Notes: generated by a model from the sequence alone, not told the origin. A DNA stretch of 64,000 nt from Insolitispirillum peregrinum (GCF_900156605.1 NZ_FTOA01000003.1:248001-312000); one strand, 5' to 3'. Numbered from the stretch's first letter, positions 1 through 10,373 are shown. Made by a program: numbers and translations.

Positions 1-205
1 CAATCAGGGCATTGATCAGGGTGGATTTGCCGACGCCGGGCGGGCCGGTGATGCCGACCACATGGGCCTGTGGCTCGGCATAGGCGGCAGACAGCAGGTC
101 GATGGTTTCCGGGGCATCGGGGCGGGCTTCGATCATGGCCAGCGCCCGTGCCAGCGCTGCTTTGCCGCCGGTACGCAGGGCGGCGAACGAGAGGGAGGCC
201 GTCAT
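1..205 (-). CDS. meaB: MeaB/ArgK-type P-loop GTPase, N-terminal part (cut by window edge)
   Basis: Only the first 68 codons are in the window, starting at the ATG complementary to 203-205. The protein begins MTASLSFAALRTGGKAALAR and ends in a Walker A motif, VVGITGPPGVGKSTLINALI, which is the characteristic G1 loop of the MeaB/ArgK GTPases. These proteins chaperone methylmalonyl-CoA mutase: they gate loading of the cobalamin cofactor and protect the enzyme in the cytoplasm. The mutase gene is not visible. The N-terminal helix followed directly by the P-loop fits the family. The assignment rests on about one fifth of the usual length of roughly 330 residues. Confidence 0.8.
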   Translation of the reverse strand, partial: MTASLSFAALRTGGKAALARALAMIEARPDAPETIDLLSAAYAEPQAHVVGITGPPGVGKSTLINALI

Positions 206-235
206 CAGGGGAAGCTCCAGACAGAAAAAAAAGGA

Positions 236-342
236 CCTGGACCAGCGTGCGTTAGACCTGACGTAGGCACGCTGGTCCAGGTTTCTATTTTGTCGCAGTG
301 ATTTTGCGCAAAACCGGAACCACTTTTGCGCTCACTGCTCTA
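236..342. repeat. Dispersed palindromic repeat, family A, copy 1
   Basis: The copy has two hairpins. The first is a perfect 15-bp stem, 236-250 (CCTGGACCAGCGTGC) with 267-281. The second is the half containing TTGCGCAAAACCGG, ending CTGCTCTA. Related copies lie at 10374-10469, 14346-14503, 37112-37274 and 45889-45992. The flanking A and T runs could also make the first hairpin a transcription terminator. Confidence 0.75.
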
Positions 343-449
343 ACGGATGACCCGCTACGTCCTTTTTCAAATCAGTGAGTGCAGCGAAACAAAGCCTTGC
401 GGCTGTGAGGGCGAGTCATACCACAGGAGACAACAGTCGCTGAAAGAGA

Positions 450-665
450 GTGGGCTACCGCCCAACCCCGTTCGGGGGCTAGAGCGTTTTCACACTGAGC
501 GAAAACGCTCTCCGCTTTTCGTGCCGCATTTTCCGAGCCGTTGACCGTAGACGGTCAACTTGAAAATGCTCTATTGCCCCCGAGCCCCCTTTTTTCCTTG
601 ATGATCAAAGGAACGGGGTCTGGGGCCGACTGGCCCCAGCGAGGTGTGGAGCAGCGCTCCACGTC
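450..665. repeat. Dispersed GC-rich repeat, family B, copy 1, interrupted by a nested element
   Basis: The copy starts with GTGGGCTACCGCCC and ends with the hairpin GGAGCAGCGCTCC followed by ACGTCCT. The same end blocks recur at 10231-10357 (inverted), 14212-14336, 45590-45745, 59979-60140 and 61272-61333. A 94-bp element sits inside it at 480-573. Between 343 and 449 there is nothing recognisable, so the whole gap between meaB and ppdK is repeat-rich noncoding DNA. Confidence 0.75.
480..573. repeat. 94-bp MITE-like element with TAGAGC ends, nested in family B
   Basis: The left end reads TAGAGCGTTTTCA. The right end, reverse complemented, reads TAGAGCATTTTCA. This gives 13-bp terminal inverted repeats with one mismatch. 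Internally there are two hairpins, including GCGTTTTC/GAAAACGC. An almost identical 94-bp copy is nested at the same point of another family B repeat at 60010-60103. It has no coding capacity. Confidence 0.75.
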
Positions 666-697
666 CTTCTTCCCTGTCCTGCAGGCTCACAGCCGGA

Positions 698-3376
698 TTA
701 CTTCGTGCCGTTGATCTCGCCGCCGATGGCTGCCTGAGCAGCCGCCAGACGGGCGATCGGCACGCGGTACGGCGAGCAGGACACGTAGTCGAGGCCGATC
801 TCTTCGCAGAAGGCGATCGAGGCCGGGTCGCCCCCGTGTTCACCGCAGATGCCCATCTTGATCCCGGCGCGGGTCGAACGACCACGTTCGGCGGCGATCC
901 TGACCAGTTCGCCGACGCCATCACGGTCGATGGTGGCAAACGGGTCTTTTTCATAGATGCCGCGCAGGCGGTAGGTTTCGAGGAACGGGCCGGAGTCATC
1001 ACGCGACATGCCCAGAGTGGTCTGGGTCAGGTCGTTGGTGCCGAACGAGAAGAATTCGGCGCTTTCGGCGATTTCGGCAGCGCGCAGGGCGGCGCGCGGC
1101 AGTTCGATCATGGTGCCGACGGCATAGCTCAGGGTGGTGCCGGTTTCGGTGAACACCTGCGCTGCGGCCTTGTCGACCACCGCCTTCAGCAGATCGAGTT
1201 CCTTGCGGGTGCCGATCAGCGGGATCATCACTTCGGGAACCACGGTCTGGCCCGAGGCCTGAGACACCTGCACCGCCGCCTGGAAGATGGCCAGCGCCTG
1301 CATCTCGTAGATTTCCGGGTAGCTGATGCCCAGACGGCAGCCACGATGACCGAGCATCGGGTTGGATTCCGACAGGGTGGCGACCAGCGTGCGGATGGTC
1401 TTCAGCTCGACGCCCGCCGCGTTGGCGACTTCCTGCATTTCGTCCTGGGTGTGCGGCAGGAATTCATGCAGCGGCGGATCGAGCAGGCGGATGGTCACCG
1501 GCAGGCCCTGCATGATCGAGAACAGGTCGATGAAGTCCTGACGCTGGTACGGCAACAGCTTTTCCAGCGCCGCCCGGCGACCGGCTTCGTCCTGCGCCAC
1601 GATCATCTGGCGCATGTGGATGATGCGCAGCGGATCAAAGAACATGTGCTCGGTGCGGCACAAGCCGATGCCTTCGGCCCCGAACTTGCGGGCGGTCTGG
1701 GCGTCGAGCGGGGTTTCGGCGTTGGTGCGCACCTTCAGGCGGCGGCCAGCGTCGGCCCATTCCATCAGGGCGGCAAAGTCGCCGGTCAGTTCCGGCTGGA
1801 TGGTCGGCACTTCGCCGCGCATGATCTGGCCGGTCGAACCGTCCAGCGTTACCACGTCGCCTTCCTTGATGGTCAGACCGCTGATGGTGAACAGCTTTTC
1901 GGCGTAGTTGATACGGATCATGCCTGCACCGGCGACGCAGGGACGGCCCATGCCACGGGCAACCACCGCTGCGTGGCTGGTCATGCCGCCACGGGTGGTG
2001 ATGATGCCCTGAGCGACGTGCATGCCGCCGATGTCTTCCGGGCTGGTTTCGATACGGGCGAGGATCACCTTTTCGCCGCGCTTGGCCCAGTCTTCGGCGT
2101 CTTCGGCCGAGAACACCACCTTGCCCGAAGCCGCACCGGGCGAGGCCGGCAGGCCGCTGGCGATCACGTCACGCGGGGCCTTGGGGTCCAGCGTCGGGTG
2201 CAGAAGCTGGTCAAGCTGCATCGGGTCGATGCGCATGATGGCTTCCTTTTTGTCGATCAGGCCTTCGTTGGCCATATCGACGGCGATCTTCAGCGAGGCG
2301 GCGGAGGTGCGCTTGCCGTTGCGGGTCTGGAGCATCCACAGCTTGCCGCCCTGGATGGTGAACTCCATGTCCTGCATGTCTTTGTAGTGGGCTTCCAGAC
2401 GGTGACGAATGGCGTCCAGCTCGGCAAACAGGCCCGGCATCACTTCTTCCATCGCCGGCAGGTCGGACTCGTTGCGGGTCTTGCCTTCGATGGTCAGGTG
2501 CTGCGGGGTGCGGATCCCGGCCACCACGTCTTCGCCCTGGGCGTTGACCAGATATTCACCGTAGAAGGTGTTCTCGCCGGTCGACGGGTCACGGGTAAAG
2601 GCCACGCCGGTGGCGCAGTCATCGCCCATGTTGCCGAACACCATCGCCTGCACGTTGACGGCGGTGCCCCACGATTCCGGGATGTCATGCAGGCGGCGAT
2701 AGGTGATCGCGCGCTGGTTCATCCACGAGCCGAACACGGCGCCGACAGCGCCCCACATCTGTTCGGTCGGGTCTTCGGGGAACGGGCGGCCCAGTTGCTC
2801 GGCCACCTTGGCCTTGTACTTGCCGACCAGTTCTTTCCAGTCGTCCGCGCCCAGTTCGGTGTCGAGGTTATAGCCGCGGTCGGCCTTCAGGTCTTCCAGC
2901 AGGTCTTCGAAGTGGTGGTGGTCGATTTCCAGCACCACGTCGCTGTACATCTGGATGAAGCGGCGATAGCTGTCATAGGCAAAGCGGGCATCGCCCGACT
3001 GGGCGATCAGGCCTTCGACCGTCTGGTCGTTCAGGCCGAGGTTCAGCACGGTATCCATCATGCCGGGCATCGACGCCCGCGCGCCGGAACGGACGGAGAC
3101 CAGCAACGGGTTGCCGGCATCGCCGAATTTGGCGCCCATGATGCCTTCGACATCGGCCAGCGCGGTACGGACCTGATCCATCAGTTCCGCCGGGTACTGG
3201 TTGCCGTTGGCGTAATAATACGTGCAGACCTCGGTGGTGATGGTAAAGCCCGCTGGCACGGGGATTCCGATGTTGGACATCTCGGCCAGGTTGGCACCCT
3301 TGCCACCGAGAAGGTTCTTCATGTCGGCACGGCCTTCAGCCTTGCCATCACCAAAGGTGTACACCCACTTCGACAT
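698..3376 (-). CDS. ppdK: Pyruvate, phosphate dikinase
   Basis: 892 residues. The enzyme interconverts pyruvate, ATP and Pi with PEP, AMP and PPi in the cytoplasm. The N-terminal ATP-grasp domain opens with KWVYTFGDG and GGKGANLAEM. The swivelling domain carries the phosphohistidine in GGMTSHAAVVARGMG, with His468. The C-terminal PEP/pyruvate barrel contains SFGTNDLTQTTLG and CGEHGGDP. The start at 3376 follows GGGAGAG; an upstream in-frame ATG at 3424 would add 16 residues unlike the family. It lies about 180 bp downstream of glyQS on the same strand, a linkage common in alphaproteobacteria. The gene for its regulatory kinase/phosphatase is not in the window. Confidence 0.97.
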   Translation of the reverse strand: MSKWVYTFGDGKAEGRADMKNLLGGKGANLAEMSNIGIPVPAGFTITTEVCTYYYANGNQYPAELMDQVRTALADVEGIMGAKFGDAGNPLLVSVRSGARASMPGMMDTVLNLGLNDQTVEGLIAQSGDARFAYDSYRRFIQMYSDVVLEIDHHHFEDLLEDLKADRGYNLDTELGADDWKELVGKYKAKVAEQLGRPFPEDPTEQMWGAVGAVFGSWMNQRAITYRRLHDIPESWGTAVNVQAMVFGNMGDDCATGVAFTRDPSTGENTFYGEYLVNAQGEDVVAGIRTPQHLTIEGKTRNESDLPAMEEVMPGLFAELDAIRHRLEAHYKDMQDMEFTIQGGKLWMLQTRNGKRTSAASLKIAVDMANEGLIDKKEAIMRIDPMQLDQLLHPTLDPKAPRDVIASGLPASPGAASGKVVFSAEDAEDWAKRGEKVILARIETSPEDIGGMHVAQGIITTRGGMTSHAAVVARGMGRPCVAGAGMIRINYAEKLFTISGLTIKEGDVVTLDGSTGQIMRGEVPTIQPELTGDFAALMEWADAGRRLKVRTNAETPLDAQTARKFGAEGIGLCRTEHMFFDPLRIIHMRQMIVAQDEAGRRAALEKLLPYQRQDFIDLFSIMQGLPVTIRLLDPPLHEFLPHTQDEMQEVANAAGVELKTIRTLVATLSESNPMLGHRGCRLGISYPEIYEMQALAIFQAAVQVSQASGQTVVPEVMIPLIGTRKELDLLKAVVDKAAAQVFTETGTTLSYAVGTMIELPRAALRAAEIAESAEFFSFGTNDLTQTTLGMSRDDSGPFLETYRLRGIYEKDPFATIDRDGVGELVRIAAERGRSTRAGIKMGICGEHGGDPASIAFCEEIGLDYVSCSPYRVPIARLAAAQAAIGGEINGTK

Positions 3377-3557
3377 TATCGCAGCTCTCCCTGGGGGGCA
3401 TTTAGAGCGGTTGGACGGGGCCACGGCTGGTTCCGCAGTCCCTGGGGAACTCCCATCGGCCCCGGTTGGAGGGTGGCCGTGTGGGGAAAGGGGGACGGCG
3501 TGACGCCATCCCCCTGAAACCGGTTGCTGGTGCCGGTTGCTGGTGGTGGTCGCGGGG

Positions 3558-5627
3558 TTAGCCCTCGACCGCCGAGAAGTCGGCCACCTGACCCATCGCC
3601 TGTCCGATCCGCGCCAGCAGGCGCAGGCGGTTGGCGCGGTGGTCGGCAGCGTTGACCGTCACCTGATCAAAGAAGGCATCGAGCGGAGCACGCAGACCGG
3701 CAAGGGCGGCGACCGCCCCGGCATAGTCTTCGGCGGCCAGCGCCGGGGCGGCAGCAGCCTCGACCTGTTGCAGCGCGGCGAACAGCGCCTGCTCTTCGGC
3801 CTGCACCAGCGCCGCCGGGTCAACCGGGCCGTCGTGCGGGCCATCCTTTTTGTCTTCGATGCGGACGATGTTCATCGCCCGGCGATAGGCGGCCAGCAGG
3901 TTGGCACCATCGTCGCTGTTGACCAGACCACCCAGCGCGTCCACACGCTTCAGCAGGCGGACCAGATCATCCTCGTTGCCCAGACCAAAGACGGCGGCAA
4001 TCAGGTCATGACGCACGCCCTGTTCGCGCAGGAACACCTTCAGGCGGTCGGCAAAGAAGGCCAGCAGGTCGGCGGGCAGGGCGGCGGTGTCGCTGTCTGC
4101 CACGGTGGCAACCCCGGCATAGCCGCTCAGCGCCTGGGCAAAGGCCGCCAGCAGCGGCAGGCGCAGCTTGTTTTCCAGCACCAGCCGGATCACCCCCAGC
4201 GCCGCGCGGCGCAGGGCGAACGGGTCCTTGGAGCCGGTCGGCTTTTCACCGATGCCCCAGAAACCGACCAGCGTATCGATCTTGTCGGCCAGCGCCACGG
4301 CGACCGAAACCGGCTTGGTCGGGCAGCTATCGTTCGGCCCCAGCGGCGAATAATGCTCGGCGACGGCATCGGCCACCACCGGCTGTTCGCCATCGTGCAG
4401 GGCGTAATAGCGACCCATCACCCCCTGCAGTTCGGGGAATTCGCCAACCATGCCGGTGGACAGGTCGGCCTTGGCCAGTTGGGCGGCGCGTTCGACCTGC
4501 GCCAGATCGGCCCCCGGAATGTGGGCGGCCAGGCTTTTGGCCAGCGCGGTGACGCGGGTCACCTTGTCGAGGTCGCTGCCCAGACGGGCGTGGAACACCC
4601 GCTCGCCCAGCTTGGCAATGCGGCTGTCCAGACGGGCCTTGCGGTCCTGATCCCAAAAGAACTTGGCATCCGACAGGCGGGCGCGCAGCACGCGCTCGTT
4701 ACCGGCGACGATCTGCGCGCCGTTGTCGGCGGTCAGCATGTTCGACACCACCACAAAGCGCGGTGCCAGCGAGCCATCGGCCTTCAGCAGCGAGAAATAC
4801 TTCTGGTGGGCGCGCATCGAGGTCGACAGCACTTCGCCCGGAACGTCCATGAAGGCGTCGTCGATCTTGCCGACCAGAGCGGTCGGCCATTCGACCAGCC
4901 CGCAGACTTCGTTCAGCAGGCCGATGTCGTCCTTTAGCTGATAGCCTTCGGCCTTGGCGGCGGCTTCGGCCTGCGCCAGAATCACCTCGCGGCGCTCGTT
5001 GGCGTCCAGCATCACAAAGGCGGCGCGCAGCTTGGCCTGATAGTCGGCAAAGTCGCTGACGGTGAAGGCATCGGGGGCGAGGAAGCGATGCCCACGGGTG
5101 CTGTTGCCCGCAGTGACGCGGGCAAAGGCCACCGGCACGATCTCGCCGCCGAACAGGCACAGGATCGAATGCAGCGGACGCACCCAGCGGGTCGGGTTGT
5201 CCGACCAGCGCATCGACTTCGGCCACGGGAACACCGCCAATGCGCCTTCGACCACGTCCTTCAGCACTTCGGCGGTCGGGCGGCCCTTGGTTTGCAGGGT
5301 GGCAAACAGGAAGGTTCCCTTGGGGGTTTCGCGCTGTTCGCACTGCTCCAGCGTGAGGCCGACCGAGGCAAGGAAGCCTTCGACCGCCTTGGCCGGGGCG
5401 TCAACCTTGGGGCCGCGACGCTCTTCCGACACGTCGGGGGTGGCGGCGGGCAGGTCGTCGATCACCAGCGTCAGGCGGCGCGGGGTGACGTACGAGCGGG
5501 CCGACAGGTGCGGGAAGCCTGCCTTGGCCAGACCGTCGGCAACCAGCTTGTGCAGGGTTTCGGTCGCGGTGGCCTGCATGCGGGCCGGGATTTCTTCGGA
5601 AAACAGTTCTAACAGGAACTCGGCCAT
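3558..5627 (-). CDS. glyS: Glycyl-tRNA synthetase, beta subunit
   Basis: 689 residues, a normal length. The protein opens [18 protein letters not shown], the classic start of bacterial GlyS, and ends in a DALR-type anticodon-binding region ([15 protein letters not shown]). It contains the family motifs [13 protein letters not shown] and [14 protein letters not shown]. It pairs with GlyQ as an alpha2beta2 tetramer that charges tRNA-Gly; the beta subunit supplies most tRNA recognition. The start lies 4 nt after the glyQ stop, with AGGG inside the end of glyQ as ribosome-binding site, so the two are very likely translationally coupled. Confidence 0.97.
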   Translation of the reverse strand: MAEFLLELFSEEIPARMQATATETLHKLVADGLAKAGFPHLSARSYVTPRRLTLVIDDLPAATPDVSEERRGPKVDAPAKAVEGFLASVGLTLEQCEQRETPKGTFLFATLQTKGRPTAEVLKDVVEGALAVFPWPKSMRWSDNPTRWVRPLHSILCLFGGEIVPVAFARVTAGNSTRGHRFLAPDAFTVSDFADYQAKLRAAFVMLDANERREVILAQAEAAAKAEGYQLKDDIGLLNEVCGLVEWPTALVGKIDDAFMDVPGEVLSTSMRAHQKYFSLLKADGSLAPRFVVVSNMLTADNGAQIVAGNERVLRARLSDAKFFWDQDRKARLDSRIAKLGERVFHARLGSDLDKVTRVTALAKSLAAHIPGADLAQVERAAQLAKADLSTGMVGEFPELQGVMGRYYALHDGEQPVVADAVAEHYSPLGPNDSCPTKPVSVAVALADKIDTLVGFWGIGEKPTGSKDPFALRRAALGVIRLVLENKLRLPLLAAFAQALSGYAGVATVADSDTAALPADLLAFFADRLKVFLREQGVRHDLIAAVFGLGNEDDLVRLLKRVDALGGLVNSDDGANLLAAYRRAMNIVRIEDKKDGPHDGPVDPAALVQAEEQALFAALQQVEAAAAPALAAEDYAGAVAALAGLRAPLDAFFDQVTVNAADHRANRLRLLARIGQAMGQVADFSAVEG

Positions 5628-5631
5628 AGTC

Positions 5632-6519
5632 TTAACCCTCTGCCTTCAGATGCCCACGCGATTTCAGCCAGCCTTCACAGCAGGCCTTGGCGAGCGCACG
5701 CACCCGACCGATATAGGCGGCGCGTTCGGTGACCGAGATCACCCCACGGGCATCCAGCAGGTTGAACCGATGGCTGGCCTTGATGCACTGGTCATAGGCG
5801 GGCAGGGCAACCCCGGCCGCCAGCAGGTTCTGGCATTCGGCTTCGGCGTCCTTGAACTGCTGGAACAGCATGTCGGTGTTGGCATGTTCAAAGTTGTGCG
5901 CCGAATATTCGACTTCGGCCTGATGGAACACGTCGCCGTATTTCACCCCGTTGCCGTTGAAGTCGAGGTCGTAGACGTTTTCCACGCCCTGAATGTACAT
6001 CGCCAGTCGTTCCAGACCATAGGTCAGCTCGACCGCCACCGGATCGCATTCGATGCCGCCGACCTGCTGGAAATAGGTGAACTGGGTGACTTCCATGCCG
6101 TCGCACCAGACTTCCCAGCCCAGACCCCACGCGCCCAGCGTCGGGCTTTCCCAGTCGTCTTCGACAAAGCGGATGTCATGGGCCGACGGGTCGATGCCCA
6201 GCGCCTTCAGGCTTTCCAGATACAGGCCCTGCGCATCGGCGGGCGATGGCTTCATGATCACCTGAAACTGGTAGTAATGCTGCAGGCGATTCGGATTCTC
6301 GCCATAACGGCCATCGGTCGGGCGGCGGGACGGCTGGACATAGGCCGCACTCCACGGCTCGGGGCCGAGGGCGCGCAGGGTGGTGGCCGGGTGAAAGGTC
6401 CCCGCGCCGACTTCCATGTCGTAGGGCTGCAAAATCACACAGCCCTTGTCGGCCCAGAATTGTTGCAGGGTTAAAATGAGCTGCTGAAAGCTGCGCTTGG
6501 GCGTACCGGATACGGCCAT
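5632..6519 (-). CDS. glyQ: Glycyl-tRNA synthetase, alpha subunit
   Basis: 295 residues. The class II catalytic subunit of the heterotetrameric glycyl-tRNA synthetase, which forms glycyl-adenylate. Diagnostic segments are [39 protein letters not shown] and [19 protein letters not shown], which are nearly invariant in GlyQ. It is first in the glyQ-glyS pair, and the promoter should lie in 6520-6918. Nothing is unusual in length or motifs. Confidence 0.97.
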   Translation of the reverse strand: MAVSGTPKRSFQQLILTLQQFWADKGCVILQPYDMEVGAGTFHPATTLRALGPEPWSAAYVQPSRRPTDGRYGENPNRLQHYYQFQVIMKPSPADAQGLYLESLKALGIDPSAHDIRFVEDDWESPTLGAWGLGWEVWCDGMEVTQFTYFQQVGGIECDPVAVELTYGLERLAMYIQGVENVYDLDFNGNGVKYGDVFHQAEVEYSAHNFEHANTDMLFQQFKDAEAECQNLLAAGVALPAYDQCIKASHRFNLLDARGVISVTERAAYIGRVRALAKACCEGWLKSRGHLKAEG

Positions 6520-6918
6520 GGGACTCGTCTCGCTGGAACAAACTGAAAAAAGAAGGTGCCCGAAAGCTATCCGCCCGCCTACCCTGTGGTCAAATGCCTT
6601 TTGCGTCTTGCGGCCATCTTATCGCCGGGGTGGGGGTGTTTTTGGCTTGGGCGGATGCTTACTTGCTCCTTGGGAGATGGATGTATATCATTGCATGGCG
6701 CGCAGTGGGTGTTTTGGTGCAAACAATTGTTCACCCAGCGTTGTTGTGGTGGTATGGCTGATATGCGTCACTTTTTCGGGGTGTTGCCGTATCCTGTCTT
6801 GGCGTAGCGTCTGCGGTGGATTTCGCTCCGGTTGTAGAACCATGTGCGGGTGTTCCGTTTTGTCATGGATGAGCGATCGGTCAGGTCGTAATACCGTATT
6901 CGGGGAGGGGTTTTCATC
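6520..6918. other. Intergenic region between divergent glyQ and the chemoreceptor gene
   Basis: About 400 bp that must hold the promoters of glyQ (leftward) and the receptor gene (rightward). Short open frames exist, but none has a convincing start, composition or family resemblance. GGGGAGGGG at 6902-6910 serves the receptor start. No clear terminator, riboswitch or T-box was recognised. Confidence 0.5.
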
Positions 6919-8880
6919 ATGCTGTCGAGCCTGCGTATTTCCGTCCGGCTTTGGCTTCCTTTGACGATTTTGCTGCTGGCTCTGGTCGGGTTGTCCGCCT
7001 TTAGCGCCCGGTTGATCTGGACGCAGATGATCGAATCCCGCGAAGACAAGGTCCGGTCGGTGGTCGAAGCCGAGCTGACAGTCCTGAGCAACTTCCATGA
7101 AAAGGAAGTCGCTGGGGAACTGACCCGCGAACAGGCGCAGGCGCAGGCCCGCAAGGTGTTGCGGGAATCCCGTTATAACGGCAGCGAATACTTCTTTGCC
7201 TATGACAGCAAGGGCCTGACCATGGTCCACGGCCTGTCGCCCAATCTTGAAAACACCAACCGCTATGACATACAGGACAAGCAGGGGCGCTATCTGATCC
7301 GCGAAATCGTTGCCCTGGGGCAGACGGATAGCGGGGGCTTCACCCGCTACATGACCCCCAAGGTCAAGGACGGTCCGCAAATGGACAAGGTGTCGTTCGT
7401 CGCCCCGTTCAAACCGTGGGGCTGGGCTTTGGGCAGCGGCCTGTATCTGGATGATGTGCAGGATACCTTCATGCGGGTGATGGCCGGGTTTGGCGCCGTC
7501 GTCGTCCTGCTGCTGATTGTCTCTGGCACGCTGGCGGTGGTGGTGGCCCGTTCGATCACCCGCCCGCTGGGACGACTGACGGCCAGCATCAGTCAGATTG
7601 CCGAAGGACAAACCCGTCAGCCGACCCCGGATACCGACCGCAAGGACGAACTGGGGGCGATGGCACGGGCCACCGAAGTCCTGCGGACCACCGTCGATGA
7701 AGCATTCCGTTTGCGGCAGATGGTTGAATTCCAGCCGGCCAAGGTGATGTTGTGTCACCCGGAAACACTGGAAATCACCTATGCCAACAAGGCCGCCCGT
7801 GACCTGCTGGACCAGATGCTGAAATCGCACGGCATGTCGTCGGCCGATGCCATTGGCGCGCCGGTGACCAAATTCCACCGCAACAGCAAGATCATTACCG
7901 ACCTGCTGAAGAACCCTGAAAAGCTGCCCTACAAAGGCAAGTTCACCATGGCCGGAGTGGTGATCGAAAACTACGTGACGCCGATCTCTGATCGTGACGG
8001 AACCTATCTGGGGCCGATGCTGAACTGGGATGACGTGACCAAATACGTCCGTCTGGCCGATGATTTTGAAAAGAAGGTGCGCGGCGTGGCCGGGCAGGTG
8101 TCCGAATCTGCCCGCCACCTGCTGGCCGATGCCGAAGAAATGCAGCACATCGCCAGTGATGTGAGTGAGCGTTCGGCTGGTGTTGCCTCTGCGGCTGAGG
8201 AAATGGGGATCAACGTCCAGACCGTCGCCTCGGCAACCGAGGAGTTGTCGGCTTCGCAGGGTGAAATCTCGCGCAGCATCGACAGCACCGCCGAGGGTGC
8301 CAACAAGGCCGCGGCCTCGATGGCCACCGCCACCGCTACCGTGCGGCAAATGGAAAAGGCCGCCGGTCAGATCGGTGAAGTGGTCGAACTGATTACCGCC
8401 ATTGCCGAACAGACCAACCTGCTGGCGCTGAATGCCACCATCGAAGCCGCCCGTGCCGGGGATGCCGGAAAGGGCTTTGCGGTGGTCGCCAACGAGGTGA
8501 AAAACCTCGCCAACCAGACCAGCCGCGCCACCGATACCATCCGTGATACCGTCGGTGACATGCAGACGGCGACCCGGCAGGCGGTCGATGCCATTACCGA
8601 TGTCAGTGAAATCGTTGACGACATGAAGCGAATGGCGGCGATGGCGGCCGATGCGGCCGAGCAGCAAAGTGCCGCCACCAACGAAATCGCCCACAATGTG
8701 CAACAGGCTTCGTTGGCGACGCAGGATGTGACCAGCAACATCACCACCGTTGCCAGCGGGGCCGATACCACCAATTCCCGCACACTGGCCATTCGTCAGG
8801 CCGCCGAGGAGCTGTCCGAGGCGTCCCACCTGCTGGAAACCGAGGTGGATAATTTCCTCGGTTACATGCGAAATCACTAA
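6919..8880 (+). CDS. Methyl-accepting chemotaxis protein with Cache, HAMP and PAS-like domains
   Basis: 653 residues. A first membrane helix (about 8-30) is followed by a periplasmic single Cache domain (about 35-185, with [11 protein letters not shown] and [15 protein letters not shown]). A second membrane helix (about 190-213) leads into HAMP (about 214-265, [13 protein letters not shown]) and a PAS-like segment (about 275-385). The methyl-accepting coiled-coil hairpin tip is [20 protein letters not shown]. It should sense a small periplasmic ligand and signal to CheA/CheW. An insertion of PAS between HAMP and the signalling domain points to a second, cytoplasmic input. GGGGAGGGG precedes the ATG by 8 nt. 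No other chemotaxis gene is adjacent. Confidence 0.93.
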   Translation: MLSSLRISVRLWLPLTILLLALVGLSAFSARLIWTQMIESREDKVRSVVEAELTVLSNFHEKEVAGELTREQAQAQARKVLRESRYNGSEYFFAYDSKGLTMVHGLSPNLENTNRYDIQDKQGRYLIREIVALGQTDSGGFTRYMTPKVKDGPQMDKVSFVAPFKPWGWALGSGLYLDDVQDTFMRVMAGFGAVVVLLLIVSGTLAVVVARSITRPLGRLTASISQIAEGQTRQPTPDTDRKDELGAMARATEVLRTTVDEAFRLRQMVEFQPAKVMLCHPETLEITYANKAARDLLDQMLKSHGMSSADAIGAPVTKFHRNSKIITDLLKNPEKLPYKGKFTMAGVVIENYVTPISDRDGTYLGPMLNWDDVTKYVRLADDFEKKVRGVAGQVSESARHLLADAEEMQHIASDVSERSAGVASAAEEMGINVQTVASATEELSASQGEISRSIDSTAEGANKAAASMATATATVRQMEKAAGQIGEVVELITAIAEQTNLLALNATIEAARAGDAGKGFAVVANEVKNLANQTSRATDTIRDTVGDMQTATRQAVDAITDVSEIVDDMKRMAAMAADAAEQQSAATNEIAHNVQQASLATQDVTSNITTVASGADTTNSRTLAIRQAAEELSEASHLLETEVDNFLGYMRNH

Positions 8881-8904
8881 TTTTAATGGCGTTTGTGAGA
8901 AAAG

Positions 8905-8943
8905 GGAGGGGCGGCTTTTATCAGAGCCGACCCTCCTTTTTTT
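8905..8943 (+). terminator. Rho-independent terminator after the chemoreceptor gene
   Basis: A 12-bp stem, GGAGGGGCGGCT at 8905-8916 with AGCCGACCCTCC at 8925-8936, has one mismatch. It has an 8-nt loop and a run of seven T at 8937-8943. Confidence 0.85.
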
Positions 8944-8967
8944 GGCATGTTCTGATGGGGTGTGGCC

Positions 8968-10203
8968 TTACCCGCGTGGGCTTTCCTGTGCATCCCTGCC
9001 AAGGAAAAATTCGGCCAGTGGGCGGGCGAGGGCGGTGGTGAGCAAGGCCATCAAGACCATGCCGGAAAAGGCGCTGGGGGACAGGATGCCGCGTTCCAGC
9101 AGCATGGTCAGCACCACCAGTTCCATCAATCCCTTGCAACTGACCAGTGCCCCCAGGGCCAGCGCCCTGTTCCAGCTTTGGCCTTGCAGGCGGGCGGGGA
9201 GTGCCGCAGCCAGCATCTTGCTCGACAATGAGGCGATGGTGGTCAGGGCAAATACCAGTCCAGCCCCGGACGCCCAGACAAAGTTGGTCTTCAGGCCGGT
9301 GGACATGAAAAAGAACGGCAGCAGGACGGCCATCAGAAAGGCTTCCACCCGGTCGAGAACCTGCCGGGCCACCGCTTTGGGGATAATGGCTCCAAAGGCA
9401 AAGCCACCGACCAGCGCGTGCAGACCGAGGTTTTCGGTGATCAGGGCGGACAGCGACACCCCAACCGACAGGAACACCACATGTCGCTCGGTGATCTCGA
9501 CCGGCGAGCCTGCCCGCACCAGATAGGCGGCCAGCATTGGACGCACCACAAACCACAGCGCCGCGCCATAGGCGAGGCTGCCACACAGCACCAGTCCTGC
9601 CTGCCACCAGTGTTCGCCTGCACTGATCGCCAGCAGAATGGCGATGGCGATCCACAAGGCGGCATCATTGACGGCGGCACAGCCGAGGGCTTCGTTGCCG
9701 ATCCAGGGCGTCTGCAGGTTCATTTCACGCAGGATTGCCGCCAGCACCGGCAGGGCGGTCACCCCAACCGCAATGCCGACCCCCAGCGCAAAGGCCCATG
9801 GCGAGGTTCCTTCCCCCGCAACGCCCGGCACCAGCCACAGCAACAGGCCCCCCGCCACACAGCCCGCCGCGGTTGGCACGGCAAAGGTGGCGGTGCTGGT
9901 GATGGCAAAGGCCCGGCCCCGGCCCTGAAATTCGGTCACGTCAAAGTGCAGGCCGGTGGCAAAGGCAAAATAGGTGATCCCCAGCCAGACCAGCCCATTC
10001 CAGCTGTCCAGCACGCGGGGCGGGAACAGCACCGACCAGAATTCCGGGGCCAGTGTTCCCAGCACGGTCGGCCCAAGCAGCAGGCCAACCAGAATTTGCA
10101 CCACCACCAGCGGCATCCAGCGCCGTCCCCCGATGCTCCACAGGATGTAAGGCAAGCCAATGACGGCCGCAGCGTGCAGCAGGAACAGGGCGACGGGGGC
10201 CAT
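8968..10203 (-). CDS. CPA2-type (Kef/NapA-like) cation:proton antiporter
   Basis: 411 residues, almost entirely hydrophobic, with about a dozen predicted membrane helices. Family features include a glycine-rich LVGLLLGPTVLG in the second helix, the central ALGVGIAVGVTALPVLAAIL segment and NDAALWIAIAILLA, which resembles the ND/DD ion-binding helix of NhaA/KefB-type exchangers. There is no C-terminal TrkA-N/RCK domain, so KefB/C-like gating by glutathione is unlikely. The substrate (Na+, K+ or another cation against H+) cannot be decided. It stands alone, convergent with the chemoreceptor gene, with a dispersed repeat in its upstream region. Confidence 0.8.
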   Translation of the reverse strand: MAPVALFLLHAAAVIGLPYILWSIGGRRWMPLVVVQILVGLLLGPTVLGTLAPEFWSVLFPPRVLDSWNGLVWLGITYFAFATGLHFDVTEFQGRGRAFAITSTATFAVPTAAGCVAGGLLLWLVPGVAGEGTSPWAFALGVGIAVGVTALPVLAAILREMNLQTPWIGNEALGCAAVNDAALWIAIAILLAISAGEHWWQAGLVLCGSLAYGAALWFVVRPMLAAYLVRAGSPVEITERHVVFLSVGVSLSALITENLGLHALVGGFAFGAIIPKAVARQVLDRVEAFLMAVLLPFFFMSTGLKTNFVWASGAGLVFALTTIASLSSKMLAAALPARLQGQSWNRALALGALVSCKGLMELVVLTMLLERGILSPSAFSGMVLMALLTTALARPLAEFFLGRDAQESPRG

Positions 10204-10230
10204 TTTTTACCTTACCGGGGGATGACAAAA

Positions 10231-10357
10231 GATCATGGAGCGCTGCTCCACACCTCGCTGGGGCCTTGAGGCCCCAGACACCACTCCTTTGATCATAAAA
10301 GAAAAAATGGGGGTTCGGGGCCTCAGGCCCCGAATGGGTCTGGGCGATAGCCCATTC
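10231..10357. repeat. Dispersed GC-rich repeat, family B, copy 2 (inverted)
   Basis: The copy reads on the minus strand. It contains the GGAGCGCTGCTCC hairpin, GGGGCCTTGAGGCCCC, the bridge TTTGATCATAAAAGAAAAAA, a second GGGGCCTCAGGCCCC and the GGGCGATAGCCC end block. It fills most of the gap between the antiporter start and ptsP. Confidence 0.75.
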
Positions 10358-10373
10358 TTTTCCACCAACAGTC

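Noticed and set aside
3489-3514. GGGGGACGGCG/CGCCATCCCCC hairpin between ppdK and glyS as a terminator
   Set aside because: The stem is good with one mismatch, but there is no T run on either strand. It may be a processing or attenuation structure, but the sequence does not decide.
644-3517. A 957-codon open frame on the plus strand opposite ppdK
   Set aside because: It is antisense to a clear pyruvate phosphate dikinase, has His/Gly/Gln-rich shadow composition and no family resemblance. Other long antisense frames (for example opposite ptsP, aspS, the coiled-coil gene and pyrC) were dismissed for the same reason.
6556-6807. 83-codon frame upstream of the chemoreceptor gene
   Set aside because: No ribosome-binding site, unusual Trp/Cys content and no recognisable motif.
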